Origin: Candidatus Nealsoniibacteriota bacterium
GTDB taxonomy: Bacteria; Patescibacteriota; Minisyncoccia; Minisyncoccales; PWPS01
Direction of reading: 5' to 3'
DNA: 7,353 nucleotides
Assembly (NCBI GenBank): GCA_003554445.1
Contig: PWGJ01000065.1
Span: forward strand, 1 to 7,353
Positions within the stretch are counted from its first letter, which is position 1; each line of letters begins with the position of its first letter. Below, piece after piece: positions 1-5,891 of the stretch. The translations under genes were made by a program, and so were the position numbers. The notes beneath the pieces are model-generated. The model ran no database searches. It saw nothing but the letters and a program-made list of their open reading frames with translations, and was not told where the DNA came from.

Positions 1-72
1 TGACATTGTGCAAAAGGAATGAATGTTATCTGGTACAAAATGATAAATGTGCAGATTATGACCTAATTCACC

Positions 73-102
73 ACCGGGGGACTTTGAAAAACTACCCCCG
101 GT
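73..102. repeat. GC-rich perfect hairpin
   Basis: An 8-bp perfect inverted repeat, ACCGGGGG at 73-80 and CCCCCGGT at 95-102, encloses a 14-nt A/T-rich loop. It stands out in AT-rich DNA with no gene around it (1-152 shows no coding frame I can support). It is followed on the plus strand only by a weak T-containing tail, so a classical terminator is doubtful. It lies beside transposase debris and is more likely a relic of an insertion-sequence end. Confidence 0.55.
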
Positions 103-152
103 TTAATTTGAAAGATAACACCCTATCGCCGTGGAATTTCAGTGGCGTAGGA

Positions 153-353
153 TTACGCTGTTTTTGACCAGTTTCCTCTCTTATTCGAATGTCCGTCGCT
201 TTGCTCTATAATCAAACGCTTGATTTCGTTCTTTAACAACAACATATCTCGGTATCCCTTGATGCGCCTAAATCTTGTTTCTGCGTCGAGCAACCCGGCG
301 GCCATCCATCTTTGAATCATCTTGCCGTTTCGCCAGTTTTTAACTGTATTATA
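153..353 (-). pseudogene. Transposase C-terminal remnant
   Basis: An open minus-strand frame of 66 codons runs from just after an in-frame TAG (354-356) to a TAA at 153-155. It has no usable start codon near its beginning, so it is the tail of a longer gene. The translation contains WRNGKMIQRW followed by LLDAETRFRRIKGYRDMLLL. The basic 'FRRIKGYRDM-LL' stretch resembles the C-terminal end of transposases I associate with IS256/mutator-like elements; I am unsure of the family. Everything upstream of the stub is missing, because the decayed IS3-like element begins about 60 bp away. It is read as non-functional debris. Confidence 0.5.
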
Positions 354-390
354 CTACCCTTTTCGTGGATATTTTGGTAAAAAGATCGGT

Positions 391-418
391 TGACACTAGG
401 CCAGTAGGCCGCGTGTCA
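391..418. repeat. TGACAC-N16-GTGTCA inverted repeat at IS edge
   Basis: TGACAC (391-396) and GTGTCA (413-418) form a 6-bp inverted repeat around a 16-nt spacer. The spacer carries a direct repeat AGGCC-AGT-AGGCC (398-410). The right arm is also the left end of the IS3-like element. The left arm matches the sequence at that element's right end (TTGACAC, 1595-1601), so it could be the end of a second, deleted copy. Confidence 0.4.
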
Positions 419-468
419 GATCAATTGACAGCATGATTAACCCTCATGAACCAAAGAAGGGTAACATC

Positions 469-645
469 ATGTTTTATTCAGACGAGAAGAAAGCCAAGCT
501 CGTAGAGCTGGTCTCCAAATCAGGCCTGAGTATTAAAGAGGCCTGCAGGCAATACGGATTTTCCGATGCCAGTTACTACACCTGGCGCAAACAACTGGCC
601 AGTCGGACCGAGATAGCCAAGGAACCAGAACAAAAAGAAAGCTAA
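469..645 (+). CDS. IS3-family OrfA, HTH transposase subunit
   Basis: This small DNA-binding protein of about 58 residues is the OrfA part of an IS3-type transposase, which binds the element's ends. The helix-turn-helix of the HTH_Tnp_1 type fills most of it: a basic N-terminal stretch (MFYSDEKKAKLVELV), then IKEACRQYGF as the first helices and SDASYYTWRKQLA as the recognition region. I chose the ATG at 469 because AAGAAGGG (454-461) sits at good spacing in front of it. An upstream in-frame ATG at 433 has no such site and adds an atypical N-terminus. The family usually has somewhat longer OrfA proteins; the C-terminal coiled-coil part is short or lost here. It is followed by orfB in the -1 frame. 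Confidence 0.75.
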   Translation: MFYSDEKKAKLVELVSKSGLSIKEACRQYGFSDASYYTWRKQLASRTEIAKEPEQKES

Positions 646-656
646 CCGAGTTCTGA

Positions 657-1582
657 ATCAGAAGCGGAGAAGAAGCTTTTATCTATGAAAAAAGAACATC
701 CCTTTACGGCTTGGTCAAGCTCAGCAAACAGCTGTTGCGCACATACGGGCTTAACCTGCAACCGGGCAAAGTAAAACGGATCCTGGAAGAAAGCGGTTAC
801 CAAACAGATAACCTGCCCAAGGCTCCACCGAAGGGAACCAGGCATTTTGAAAGCACCAGTCCAAAAGTGCTTTTTATGATGTATATCATGTATTACCACT
901 TGAAAAAGGAAGGCTACTTTTACTTGATCTCCATCCTGGACGATTTTAGCCGCTTCATTGTGGCCAATAAAGTTTACACCACACAAGCAGGAGCCAATGT
1001 AATTAAAGTATTCCAGGAAGCGGTGGAAACTTACGGATTGCCGAATCAGCTTTTGACCGACCGGGGTAGACAGTTTGCCAGCTGGAAAGGCATTAATGCC
1101 TTCCAGGAACTTTTAGGCAACTTAGGGATGGAACATGTCCTGACCAGGAGCTAATCACCCCAATTGTTTTCGGCATAACAGAACAGCATAACGAAGAAGT
1201 GCGTTTTGCCCTCAACAGGGCTGTAATGACTGACACCGTTGAAGACTTCATCAATACACTCGGACGCTCATTTCATGAGTACAACTATATCCGCCCGCAC
1301 CAGGCTTTGGAAGGGACTACCCCTTACATGCATTATGCCGGCTTTGAAGAGGAAATTAAAGCCCATATTCAGGTTTTCAAAGAACAGGAAAAACAACGCA
1401 AAAAACATTTATTGAAAATGGCCATAGTGCTTCCCGGAGATCCAGATCCGGATTATATTCCAAAGCAGCTGATCATACCCGGTCAGCAAAACAAGAAATC
1501 TAACGGGTTAATCGTGCCGGTCAAGTCTAAAAAGACACGGGGTAAAACTATTGGTTATGTCAAGCAATCTTTACACTGTTAA
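657..1582 (+). pseudogene. Broken IS3-type OrfB (DDE integrase-core transposase)
   Basis: The catalytic transposase is split across two frames. The first frame (657 to a TAA at 1152-1154) has an HTH-like start, LYGLVKLSKQLLRTYG, then the rve core: IMYYHLKKEGYFYLISILDD and LLTDRG, with the second catalytic Asp at 1059-1061. The second frame resumes through ITEQHN, whose Glu (1181-1183) fits the third catalytic residue. It continues with the family's C-terminal YIRPHQALEGTTP and ends at 1582. A stop plus a small indel at about 1150-1172 joins the two frames. The codon where family members usually have the first catalytic Asp (882-884) reads Tyr. The 5' end has no clear start because a TGA at 654-656 closes the frame. 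At least three independent lesions make it non-functional. Confidence 0.75.
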
Positions 1583-1648
1583 GTCCAGAATGTCTTGACA
1601 CAGAACATGGCTTCAAAATCGGTGAACTTATTTATTAAAGTAGCAAAA

Positions 1649-2791
1649 TTACTCTTTCATTAGAATATGAACTGCACATGCTGCCCCTTCAGTTCCTGCG
1701 ACTGCTCCACCCCGACAATGTGCTAAACCAATTCTTGGATTATTGATTTGTCTATCTCCAGCTTCGTTTCGTAACTGTCTGGCAATTTCAAACATCTGTG
1801 CAACTCCAGTGGCTCCTAAGGGATGCCCCTTCCCTATTAATCCACCGCTAGGATTGATAGGCTTATAACCGTTAATCTCAGTTTTTCCTTCCTCAATCCA
1901 AGATATCATTTCTCCGGGATTACAAAAACCTATCCCCTCAACACGCAAAATTTCTGCAATTGTAAAACAATCATGAACCTCTGCAAAATCAATATCCTCT
2001 GGCCCTACTCCAGCAGTTTTATATGCACTCAAAGCACAACGATTTGTTATATCTTCAAAAGTCATATTAATAAAACCAGGTTCATATTTCCCTGAAGTCA
2101 GCGCAGATGCTAGTACTTTTATTGGCCTACCACCTACTTGTTTAGCAACCTTTTTACTAACCAACAAAGCTGCAGAAGCTCCATCACTTACTGGATTACA
2201 ATCATATTTATGTAAGGGATCTGCTATCATTTTAGATTTGAGCACTTCATTTATAGTTATTTTTGCTCCAAACATTGCTCTATCGTTCTCAAGTGCGTTT
2301 TTATGATTCTTTACTGAGATACTGGCCAAATGTTCTTTTTTTAAACCAAATTCGTACATATAGCGCTTTGCTCTCATAGCGTATAACGCAGGCATAGTTA
2401 AACCCATCTTTGCCTCTAAATCTGTTTCATCAGGTCCTAAAGCCCCCTTAAACTTATTTGATAAATTTTCTATTCCTATTGCTAATGAAATATCATTTCT
2501 CCCACTAGCTACAGCATAAAACGCTTCTCTAAAAGCAGTAGAACCGCTCGCACAAGCATTTTCCAAATTAGTTATTGGAAAACCCGTTAATCCTAATTCT
2601 ACTAGAACTCTTTGTCCCGCAGTTGATCCTTGAAAGGCATGTCCACAATATGCGGATTCAATTTCAACAGGATTAATATTTGCATCTTTTATGGCTTCAA
2701 AAACAGCGTTTCTTCCTAAATGTTCAATCGGAATTTCTGGGTATTTGCCAAATTTAGTCATACCTACTCCTAACAAGTAAACATCCCTCAT
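1649..2791 (-). CDS. SCP2-type thiolase, BbsB-like
   Basis: This is a 380-residue thiolase-superfamily enzyme that would cleave a 3-oxoacyl-CoA with free CoA. Visible landmarks are the nucleophile loop NACASGS with Cys80, HDCF (His273), NPSGG (313-317), GHPLGATG with His323, and a C-terminal AHCRGG with Cys359. The full set of thiolase catalytic residues is therefore present, and the length is normal. The start ATG (2791) lies 4 nt after the stop of the DUF35 gene. Its ribosome site, AAAGGTGG, is written inside the last codons of that gene, which suggests translational coupling and a complex. The pairing matches BbsA/BbsB, the zinc-finger thiolase for 2-benzoylsuccinyl-CoA, but DUF35-coupled thiolases also occur in other pathways. 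Thiolase identity is firm; substrate is not. Confidence 0.88.
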   Translation of the reverse strand: MRDVYLLGVGMTKFGKYPEIPIEHLGRNAVFEAIKDANINPVEIESAYCGHAFQGSTAGQRVLVELGLTGFPITNLENACASGSTAFREAFYAVASGRNDISLAIGIENLSNKFKGALGPDETDLEAKMGLTMPALYAMRAKRYMYEFGLKKEHLASISVKNHKNALENDRAMFGAKITINEVLKSKMIADPLHKYDCNPVSDGASAALLVSKKVAKQVGGRPIKVLASALTSGKYEPGFINMTFEDITNRCALSAYKTAGVGPEDIDFAEVHDCFTIAEILRVEGIGFCNPGEMISWIEEGKTEINGYKPINPSGGLIGKGHPLGATGVAQMFEIARQLRNEAGDRQINNPRIGLAHCRGGAVAGTEGAACAVHILMKE

Positions 2792-2795
2792 CTCT

Positions 2796-3173
2796 TTATT
2801 CCACCTTTCTTACAAAATAATAATTTACTTGACCTTTTTCATCAGTTTCAAATATAATCTTCATTTCATCCCCAATATTTAATGAATCTGGGGCGGAATC
2901 TTTTATAGGTGCAAAAACTCTTACTCCTGAATTAAGTAAGTCTACATATCCAATTGTATAAGGAGTATTGAATTGAGGAAAACTCCTATGCACTATGGTA
3001 TAGGTATGTAATATGCCTATATTCTCTAATCCAAATTCTTCTAAATTATTACTGGAAAAACAACTTATACAGACTTCTTTTTTTGGGAAGAAAACAATAT
3101 TACAAACTTTACACTTATTACCATTTAAAACATAATTGCCATTTCTCTCTTTAACTAATTTCAATTTTGTCAA
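2796..3173 (-). CDS. DUF35 Zn-ribbon/OB-fold thiolase partner, BbsA-like
   Basis: This protein of about 122-125 residues has an N-terminal rubredoxin-like zinc ribbon, CKVC (Cys21, Cys24) and CISC (Cys35, Cys38), followed by a beta-rich OB-fold with TYTIVHRSFP and TPYTIGYVDL. This is the DUF35 (ChsH2/BbsA) architecture. Such proteins bind to thiolases or related acyl-CoA enzymes and help hold the CoA substrate; in BbsAB the zinc-finger subunit is part of the enzyme. Start choice is open. TTG at 3173 directly abuts AGGAG (3174-3178), whereas a second in-frame TTG at 3164 has that site 9 nt upstream and is mechanically better. Both give a complete zinc ribbon. The next gene is the thiolase, 4 nt downstream. 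Confidence 0.85.
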   Translation of the reverse strand: MTKLKLVKERNGNYVLNGNKCKVCNIVFFPKKEVCISCFSSNNLEEFGLENIGILHTYTIVHRSFPQFNTPYTIGYVDLLNSGVRVFAPIKDSAPDSLNIGDEMKIIFETDEKGQVNYYFVRKVE

Positions 3174-3240
3174 CTCCTATCTCATTATTTTACAATCATG
3201 CTTTTAATCTTTCCTTTTTTCTTAGAATTTGAAACTCTTA

Positions 3241-3309
3241 GCAGCGGTGGTTGTAGAGTTATAGAGCTTGTGAGGAACTCGAAGTGTTAACCACCAAATC
3301 CACAACTGC
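3241..3309. repeat. 69-bp inverted-repeat unit with GCAG-NN-GTGG ends
   Basis: The plus strand begins GCAGCGGTGG at 3241 and the minus strand begins GCAGTTGTGG at 3309, so the unit has matching 10-bp ends of pattern GCAGNNGTGG. Inside, GGTGGTT (3246-3252) pairs with AACCACC (3289-3295) and GAGTT (3256-3260) pairs with AACTC (3276-3280), giving a nested stem. A direct repeat AATCCAC(A/C)AC occurs at 3297-3306 and 3314-3323. It could be a MITE-like relic or a structured RNA; the first seems more likely given the surroundings. Confidence 0.35.
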
Positions 3310-3342
3310 GGCGAATCCACCACTCTATGTACTAAAAGTTAT

Positions 3343-3399
3343 TTAACCAACAAAAATGGTTAATTGCACCTCCCGGTTCAACTGTTTGATAATGTTCAT
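3343..3399 (-). pseudogene. Possible N-terminal stub of a lost gene
   Basis: A minus-strand ATG at 3399, with AAAGG 8 nt upstream, opens an 18-residue frame, MNIIKQLNREVQLTIFVG, that ends in TAA at 3343-3345. It is too short to be a convincing protein. The strong start context and the more G+C-rich leader suggest the first codons of an inserted element whose remainder has been deleted. The stop falls inside a small hairpin (3343-3363). I do not recognise the sequence, and a chance frame is possible. Confidence 0.25.
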
Positions 3400-3603
3400 G
3401 CGGGCGACCTTTCGCTCTCCTTAAAAGGCACGCCGTAGGCCGACTGCCCTGCGATCAGTGCTAAGAGGTCCGATAGCCCCTAGAAAAAGTTTACCCAGAC
3501 CGATAAAAAGCATAAAGATTTTAATCTTGGATCCGTCCCTAAAAAAAATAACTCTGAGCTTAAGGAGCGTGGAAACTTCTGTATCCTTCTAAGGCATAAC
3601 CTC

Positions 3604-3622
3604 TAATTATTTTTTATAATTA
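3604..3622. repeat. All-A/T palindrome over the SDR stop codon
   Basis: TAATTAT (3604-3610) and ATAATTA (3616-3622) form a perfect 7-bp inverted repeat around TTTTT. The stop codon of the SDR gene (3620-3622) lies within one arm. The stem contains only A-T pairs, so it is weak. It could slow or end minus-strand transcription leaving the SDR gene, but it lacks the G+C stem of a typical intrinsic terminator. Confidence 0.3.
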
Positions 3623-4375
3623 AACCATAGAACTGCTTAAACTTTTCCCCCCACAAACATAAAGAGTTTGACCTGTGATATACCATGCTTCTTCATCAAC
3701 AAAATTTAATACAGCATAAGCAACACTCTCCGGATCCCCTATCTGACCACCTGGTTGCATCTTATACAACTTTTCTTTTGCATTATCAGAAAAAGATTGA
3801 AAAAGCGGAGTATTAATAATACCTGGCGCTATTGCATTGACGGTTATACCATATTTAGCCAATTCTAAACCTAAAGTACGTGTTAAGCTTATTATTCCCC
3901 CTTTTGAAGCTGAGTAGTTTGATTGACCAAACCCACCCTGCCAAGCCCTGGAAGATATATTAACAATACGACCATAATTATTGTTTTTCATAATTCTAAC
4001 CGCATTTCGAGAGCACAGAAAATAAGACCTTAAGTTAGTTTTAATTACTGCATCCCATTCTTCATCTGACATTTTCACTATAGTACGATCTTTCGCAATA
4101 CCCACATTATTAACTAAAATATCAATTTTGCCATAATTATACTGGATATTCTTAAATAGTTTATCAACATCTTGGGTTTCGCTTACATCAGCAACAACTC
4201 CCGTACAATTGGCATTACAAATATTATGGATTTCTGAAAGAGTATCGTCTAATTTTTTTTCGTTTATGTCATTAAGAATAACTTTTGCTCCCTCTTTAAC
4301 AAAACGCTCCGCAATCGCTTTTCCAATACCACTACCTGAACCTGTAACTAATGCGATTTTATCCCTTATTCTCAT
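3620..4375 (-). CDS. Short-chain dehydrogenase (SDR), BbsC/BbsD-like
   Basis: This 251-residue classical SDR oxidises a hydroxyl to a ketone, here most likely a 3-hydroxyacyl-CoA, using NAD+. Visible features are the nucleotide loop TGSGSGIG (11-18), Asp36 at the end of the second beta strand (favouring NAD over NADP), NNVG (89-92), Asn114, Ser141/142, and the catalytic YSASK with Tyr154 and Lys158. All catalytic residues are intact. The ATG at 4375 is chosen because AGGAGG (4382-4387) lies 6 nt upstream. The open frame runs back to 4465 but would overlap the hydratase gene and add a non-SDR tail. It is 46 bp downstream of the hydratase. In the bbs pathway this step is done by BbsCD, a pair of SDR subunits; only one is seen here. 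Confidence 0.87.
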   Translation of the reverse strand: MRIRDKIALVTGSGSGIGKAIAERFVKEGAKVILNDINEKKLDDTLSEIHNICNANCTGVVADVSETQDVDKLFKNIQYNYGKIDILVNNVGIAKDRTIVKMSDEEWDAVIKTNLRSYFLCSRNAVRIMKNNNYGRIVNISSRAWQGGFGQSNYSASKGGIISLTRTLGLELAKYGITVNAIAPGIINTPLFQSFSDNAKEKLYKMQPGGQIGDPESVAYAVLNFVDEEAWYITGQTLYVCGGKSLSSSMV

Positions 4376-4381
4376 TTGTGC

Positions 4382-4387
4382 CCTCCT
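4382..4387 (-). promoter_or_regulatory. Ribosome binding site deciding the SDR start
   Basis: AGGAGG on the minus strand, 6 nt before the ATG at 4375, fixes the SDR start. It rules out the longer frame that begins inside the upstream hydratase gene. Confidence 0.8.
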
Positions 4388-4421
4388 AAAAACAGTAATA
4401 TTTGTTGTTCTATTAAAAAAA

Positions 4422-5213
4422 TTAATCACCCTTAAAATTGGGGTTTCTTTTATCACGAAAAGCACTCATACCTTCACTGTAGTCTTTAGATTTTTGTATT
4501 GACCCATGTAATATTTTTTCTAATTCTAGGCCGTCGTCTAAACTAATATCATCCCCAATTTTTACCGCACGTTTAATAAAACTTAGTGACAACGGAGCAT
4601 TTTTAGAAATAGTATCAGCAATACCATCAACTTTATCTAATATCTCATTTATAGGGTATACTTTATTAACCAACCCTATTCTTTCTGCTTGCGTTGCATC
4701 AATTAAATATCCAGTAAACATAAGTTCTAATGCCAGACTTTTTCCTATAGAGCGCATTAACCTTTGTGTGCCTCCTCCGCCGGGAATGCTACCTACTTTA
4801 GCCTCGGTTAGTCCTATTTTAGAGTTATCTGCAGCATATCGGAAATCACAAGCTAACGCTAATTCTAACCCCCCTCCCACAGCATAACCTTTTATAACAG
4901 CGATAATTGGAACCTCGATATTATCAATTAATTTTAAAAGATCTCTAAAACTTTTCGTTAAAGGGTCTTCTTTGTAAAATTTAAAACTCCCTTTTTTTAT
5001 TTGATTGACCCTTTCTTTGATATCAATTCCCGTACTAAAACTTTTATCATTTCCAGTAATACAAATACATCTCACATCAGCATCTTCATTTAATGATGTT
5101 ATGGTATCCTTTAGCTTATCAATCAAACTATAATTCAGTGCATTTAAAAATTCTGGTCTGTTTAATGTTAGAACAACGTGCTTTTCTTCCCTTCTAATTA
5201 TTAATTCGTCCAT
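4422..5213 (-). CDS. Enoyl-CoA hydratase/isomerase family, BbsH-like
   Basis: This 263-residue crotonase-fold enzyme would add water to a 2-enoyl-CoA. The oxyanion-hole strand SFSTGIDI is at about 58-65. GGGLELALACDF carries Glu117, and LTEAKVGSIPGGGGTQRL carries Glu137. These two glutamates are spaced exactly as the Glu144/Glu164 pair of rat mitochondrial hydratase, which favours a true hydratase over an isomerase or hydrolase. Length is normal for the family. The ATG at 5213 has GGGGAGG (5224-5230) about 10 nt upstream. In the bbs scheme this step hydrates phenylitaconyl-CoA; generic fatty acyl-CoA hydratases look the same at this level. Upstream on the same strand lies a transposase fragment rather than another pathway gene, so expression from the CoA-transferase side may be disturbed. 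Confidence 0.87.
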   Translation of the reverse strand: MDELIIRREEKHVVLTLNRPEFLNALNYSLIDKLKDTITSLNEDADVRCICITGNDKSFSTGIDIKERVNQIKKGSFKFYKEDPLTKSFRDLLKLIDNIEVPIIAVIKGYAVGGGLELALACDFRYAADNSKIGLTEAKVGSIPGGGGTQRLMRSIGKSLALELMFTGYLIDATQAERIGLVNKVYPINEILDKVDGIADTISKNAPLSLSFIKRAVKIGDDISLDDGLELEKILHGSIQKSKDYSEGMSAFRDKRNPNFKGD

Positions 5214-5290
5214 TACTTATAAACCTCCCCTTAAATTTGTCATTGGTTAGGGTTTTCTCAAAAAACACTTTATTACTAATTACTAAAGTA

Positions 5291-5311
5291 GCAGCTGTGG
5301 ACAATTGCCCA
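5291..5311. repeat. Candidate outer end of the transposase fragment
   Basis: GCAGCTGTGGACAATTGCCC lies 20 bp beyond the transposase stop and contains a near-palindrome TGGACAATTGCCCA (5298-5311, one mismatched pair). Its first 10 bases fit the same GCAGNNGTGG pattern as the two ends of the 69-bp repeat at 3241-3309. Position and pattern suggest a terminal inverted repeat. Confidence 0.3.
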
Positions 5312-5331
5312 GCCAATTTAAAAATATTGCT

Positions 5332-5772
5332 TTAAGACCGTGTAATACTCTCTTCGAAAAAGGATAAAAAGAAGCGCAGCTGTCGTTCTAAGTTCATCAC
5401 CAGGTATTGCAGGGCAATAGTCGTTTCAATGGTTTCCTGCAATTTGGCTACGGTCAGGTTCAACCTGTAGCGCCGTTTGCTCACACCAAAGACTGTTTCT
5501 ACTACTTTGCGCTTTTTGCTATCCTTTATAGCCAATCTTTTCTCAAAAGCGTGAACAAACTTGGGCTGTCGACCCAGGTGGAGTCCGCTTAACCTAATGT
5601 TCTTTTCTTTGTATAATCTTATGTTCTCTCGGTTTAGGTAGATCGCATTAGTACCAACCACCGCTGGGCAATAATAACCCCTAAAACTCTCGTAATTATC
5701 CACTGTTTGGATATAAGTACGTCCTTTTGTTTTCCCTATTCTAAAAAAAGCCAGTTTAATTGGCATTTTCAA
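5332..5772 (-). pseudogene. IS5/IS1182-like transposase C-terminal fragment
   Basis: A 146-codon frame matches the last third of an IS5/IS1182-type DDE transposase. Recognisable parts are IYLNRENIRLYKEKNIRLSG (the family's 'xRxxCKExGIRLSG' block), LGRQPK, and the C-terminal FGVSKRRYRLNLTVAKLQET plus ALQYLVMNLE. The N-terminal two thirds, including the early catalytic Asp regions, are absent, so it cannot transpose. The 5' edge near 5772 is not a natural start. It separates the CoA-transferase from the hydratase in an otherwise co-directional gene series and points the same way as they do. Downstream of its stop, GCAGCTGTGGAC (5291-5302) may be the remaining end of the element. Confidence 0.75.
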
Positions 5773-5891
5773 CTCTCACTAGTAACTTAGCTATATTGCT
5801 CAACATAAATTTATCCAAAATGCTATATTTTATAATATTTTACAACCATGCGCAGTTATGCTTTTATTGTATTACAGTTTATATAATTATA
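5773..5891. other. AT-rich spacer, no gene seen
   Basis: This very AT-rich stretch separates the end of the CoA-transferase gene (5892) from the transposase fragment. I see no coding frame, RNA gene or convincing terminator in it. It marks one insertion boundary of the fragment. Confidence 0.4.

Larger units (their letters stand above)
413..1601 (+). mobile_element. Decayed IS3-like insertion sequence
   Basis: The element is bounded by short imperfect terminal inverted repeats: GTGTCAGATCAATT at the left (from 413) and GTGTCAAGACATTC at the right, read on the minus strand from 1601. Inside lie an HTH-type orfA and, in the -1 frame relative to it, an integrase-core orfB. That is the standard IS3-family layout and size (about 1.2 kb). 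No convincing target-site duplication is visible next to the ends (GGCCGC on the left, AGAACA on the right). Because orfB is broken, the element should not move by itself. Its base composition looks richer in G+C than the catabolic genes to its right, consistent with a different origin. Confidence 0.7.
3189..3619. other. Gene-free gap inside the catabolic cluster
   Basis: No intact gene is visible in this stretch of about 430 bp between the SDR and DUF35 genes. It holds the 69-bp inverted repeat, a TTAACC-N9-GGTTAA hairpin (3343-3363) and two short minus-strand frames. One is a 55-codon frame without an evident start (3588-3421), ending in RRAVGLRRAF. The other is an 18-codon frame (3399-3343) that starts MNIIKQLNREV behind AAAGG and stops abruptly. 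The composition shifts to more G+C at about 3365-3480. The pattern looks like the leader and first codons of a lost insertion-sequence gene, but I do not recognise the family. Confidence 0.4.

Noticed and set aside
642..986. A minus-strand open frame of about 114 codons
   Set aside because: It is the complement of the transposase coding sequence, whose domain motifs are clear on the plus strand; no ribosome site or recognisable motif.
1649..2791. Reading the thiolase as an Ltp2-type steroid side-chain aldolase, because it is paired with a DUF35 protein
   Set aside because: Those aldolases do not keep the thiolase nucleophile set. Here Cys80, His323 and Cys359 are all present.
4376..4465. A 30-codon N-terminal extension of the SDR reading frame
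   Set aside because: It overlaps the hydratase gene, has no ribosome site, and the family starts right before the TGxxxGIG loop. AGGAGG precedes the ATG at 4375.
4209..4502. A plus-strand open frame opposite the SDR and hydratase
   Set aside because: It lies antisense to two genes with complete catalytic motifs and shows no family resemblance.
1636..5293. The shared 10-mer TAAAGTAGCA at 1636-1645 and 5284-5293 as an insertion target duplication
   Set aside because: Many chance 10-mer matches are expected in a window this size, and the two sites do not bracket one element.
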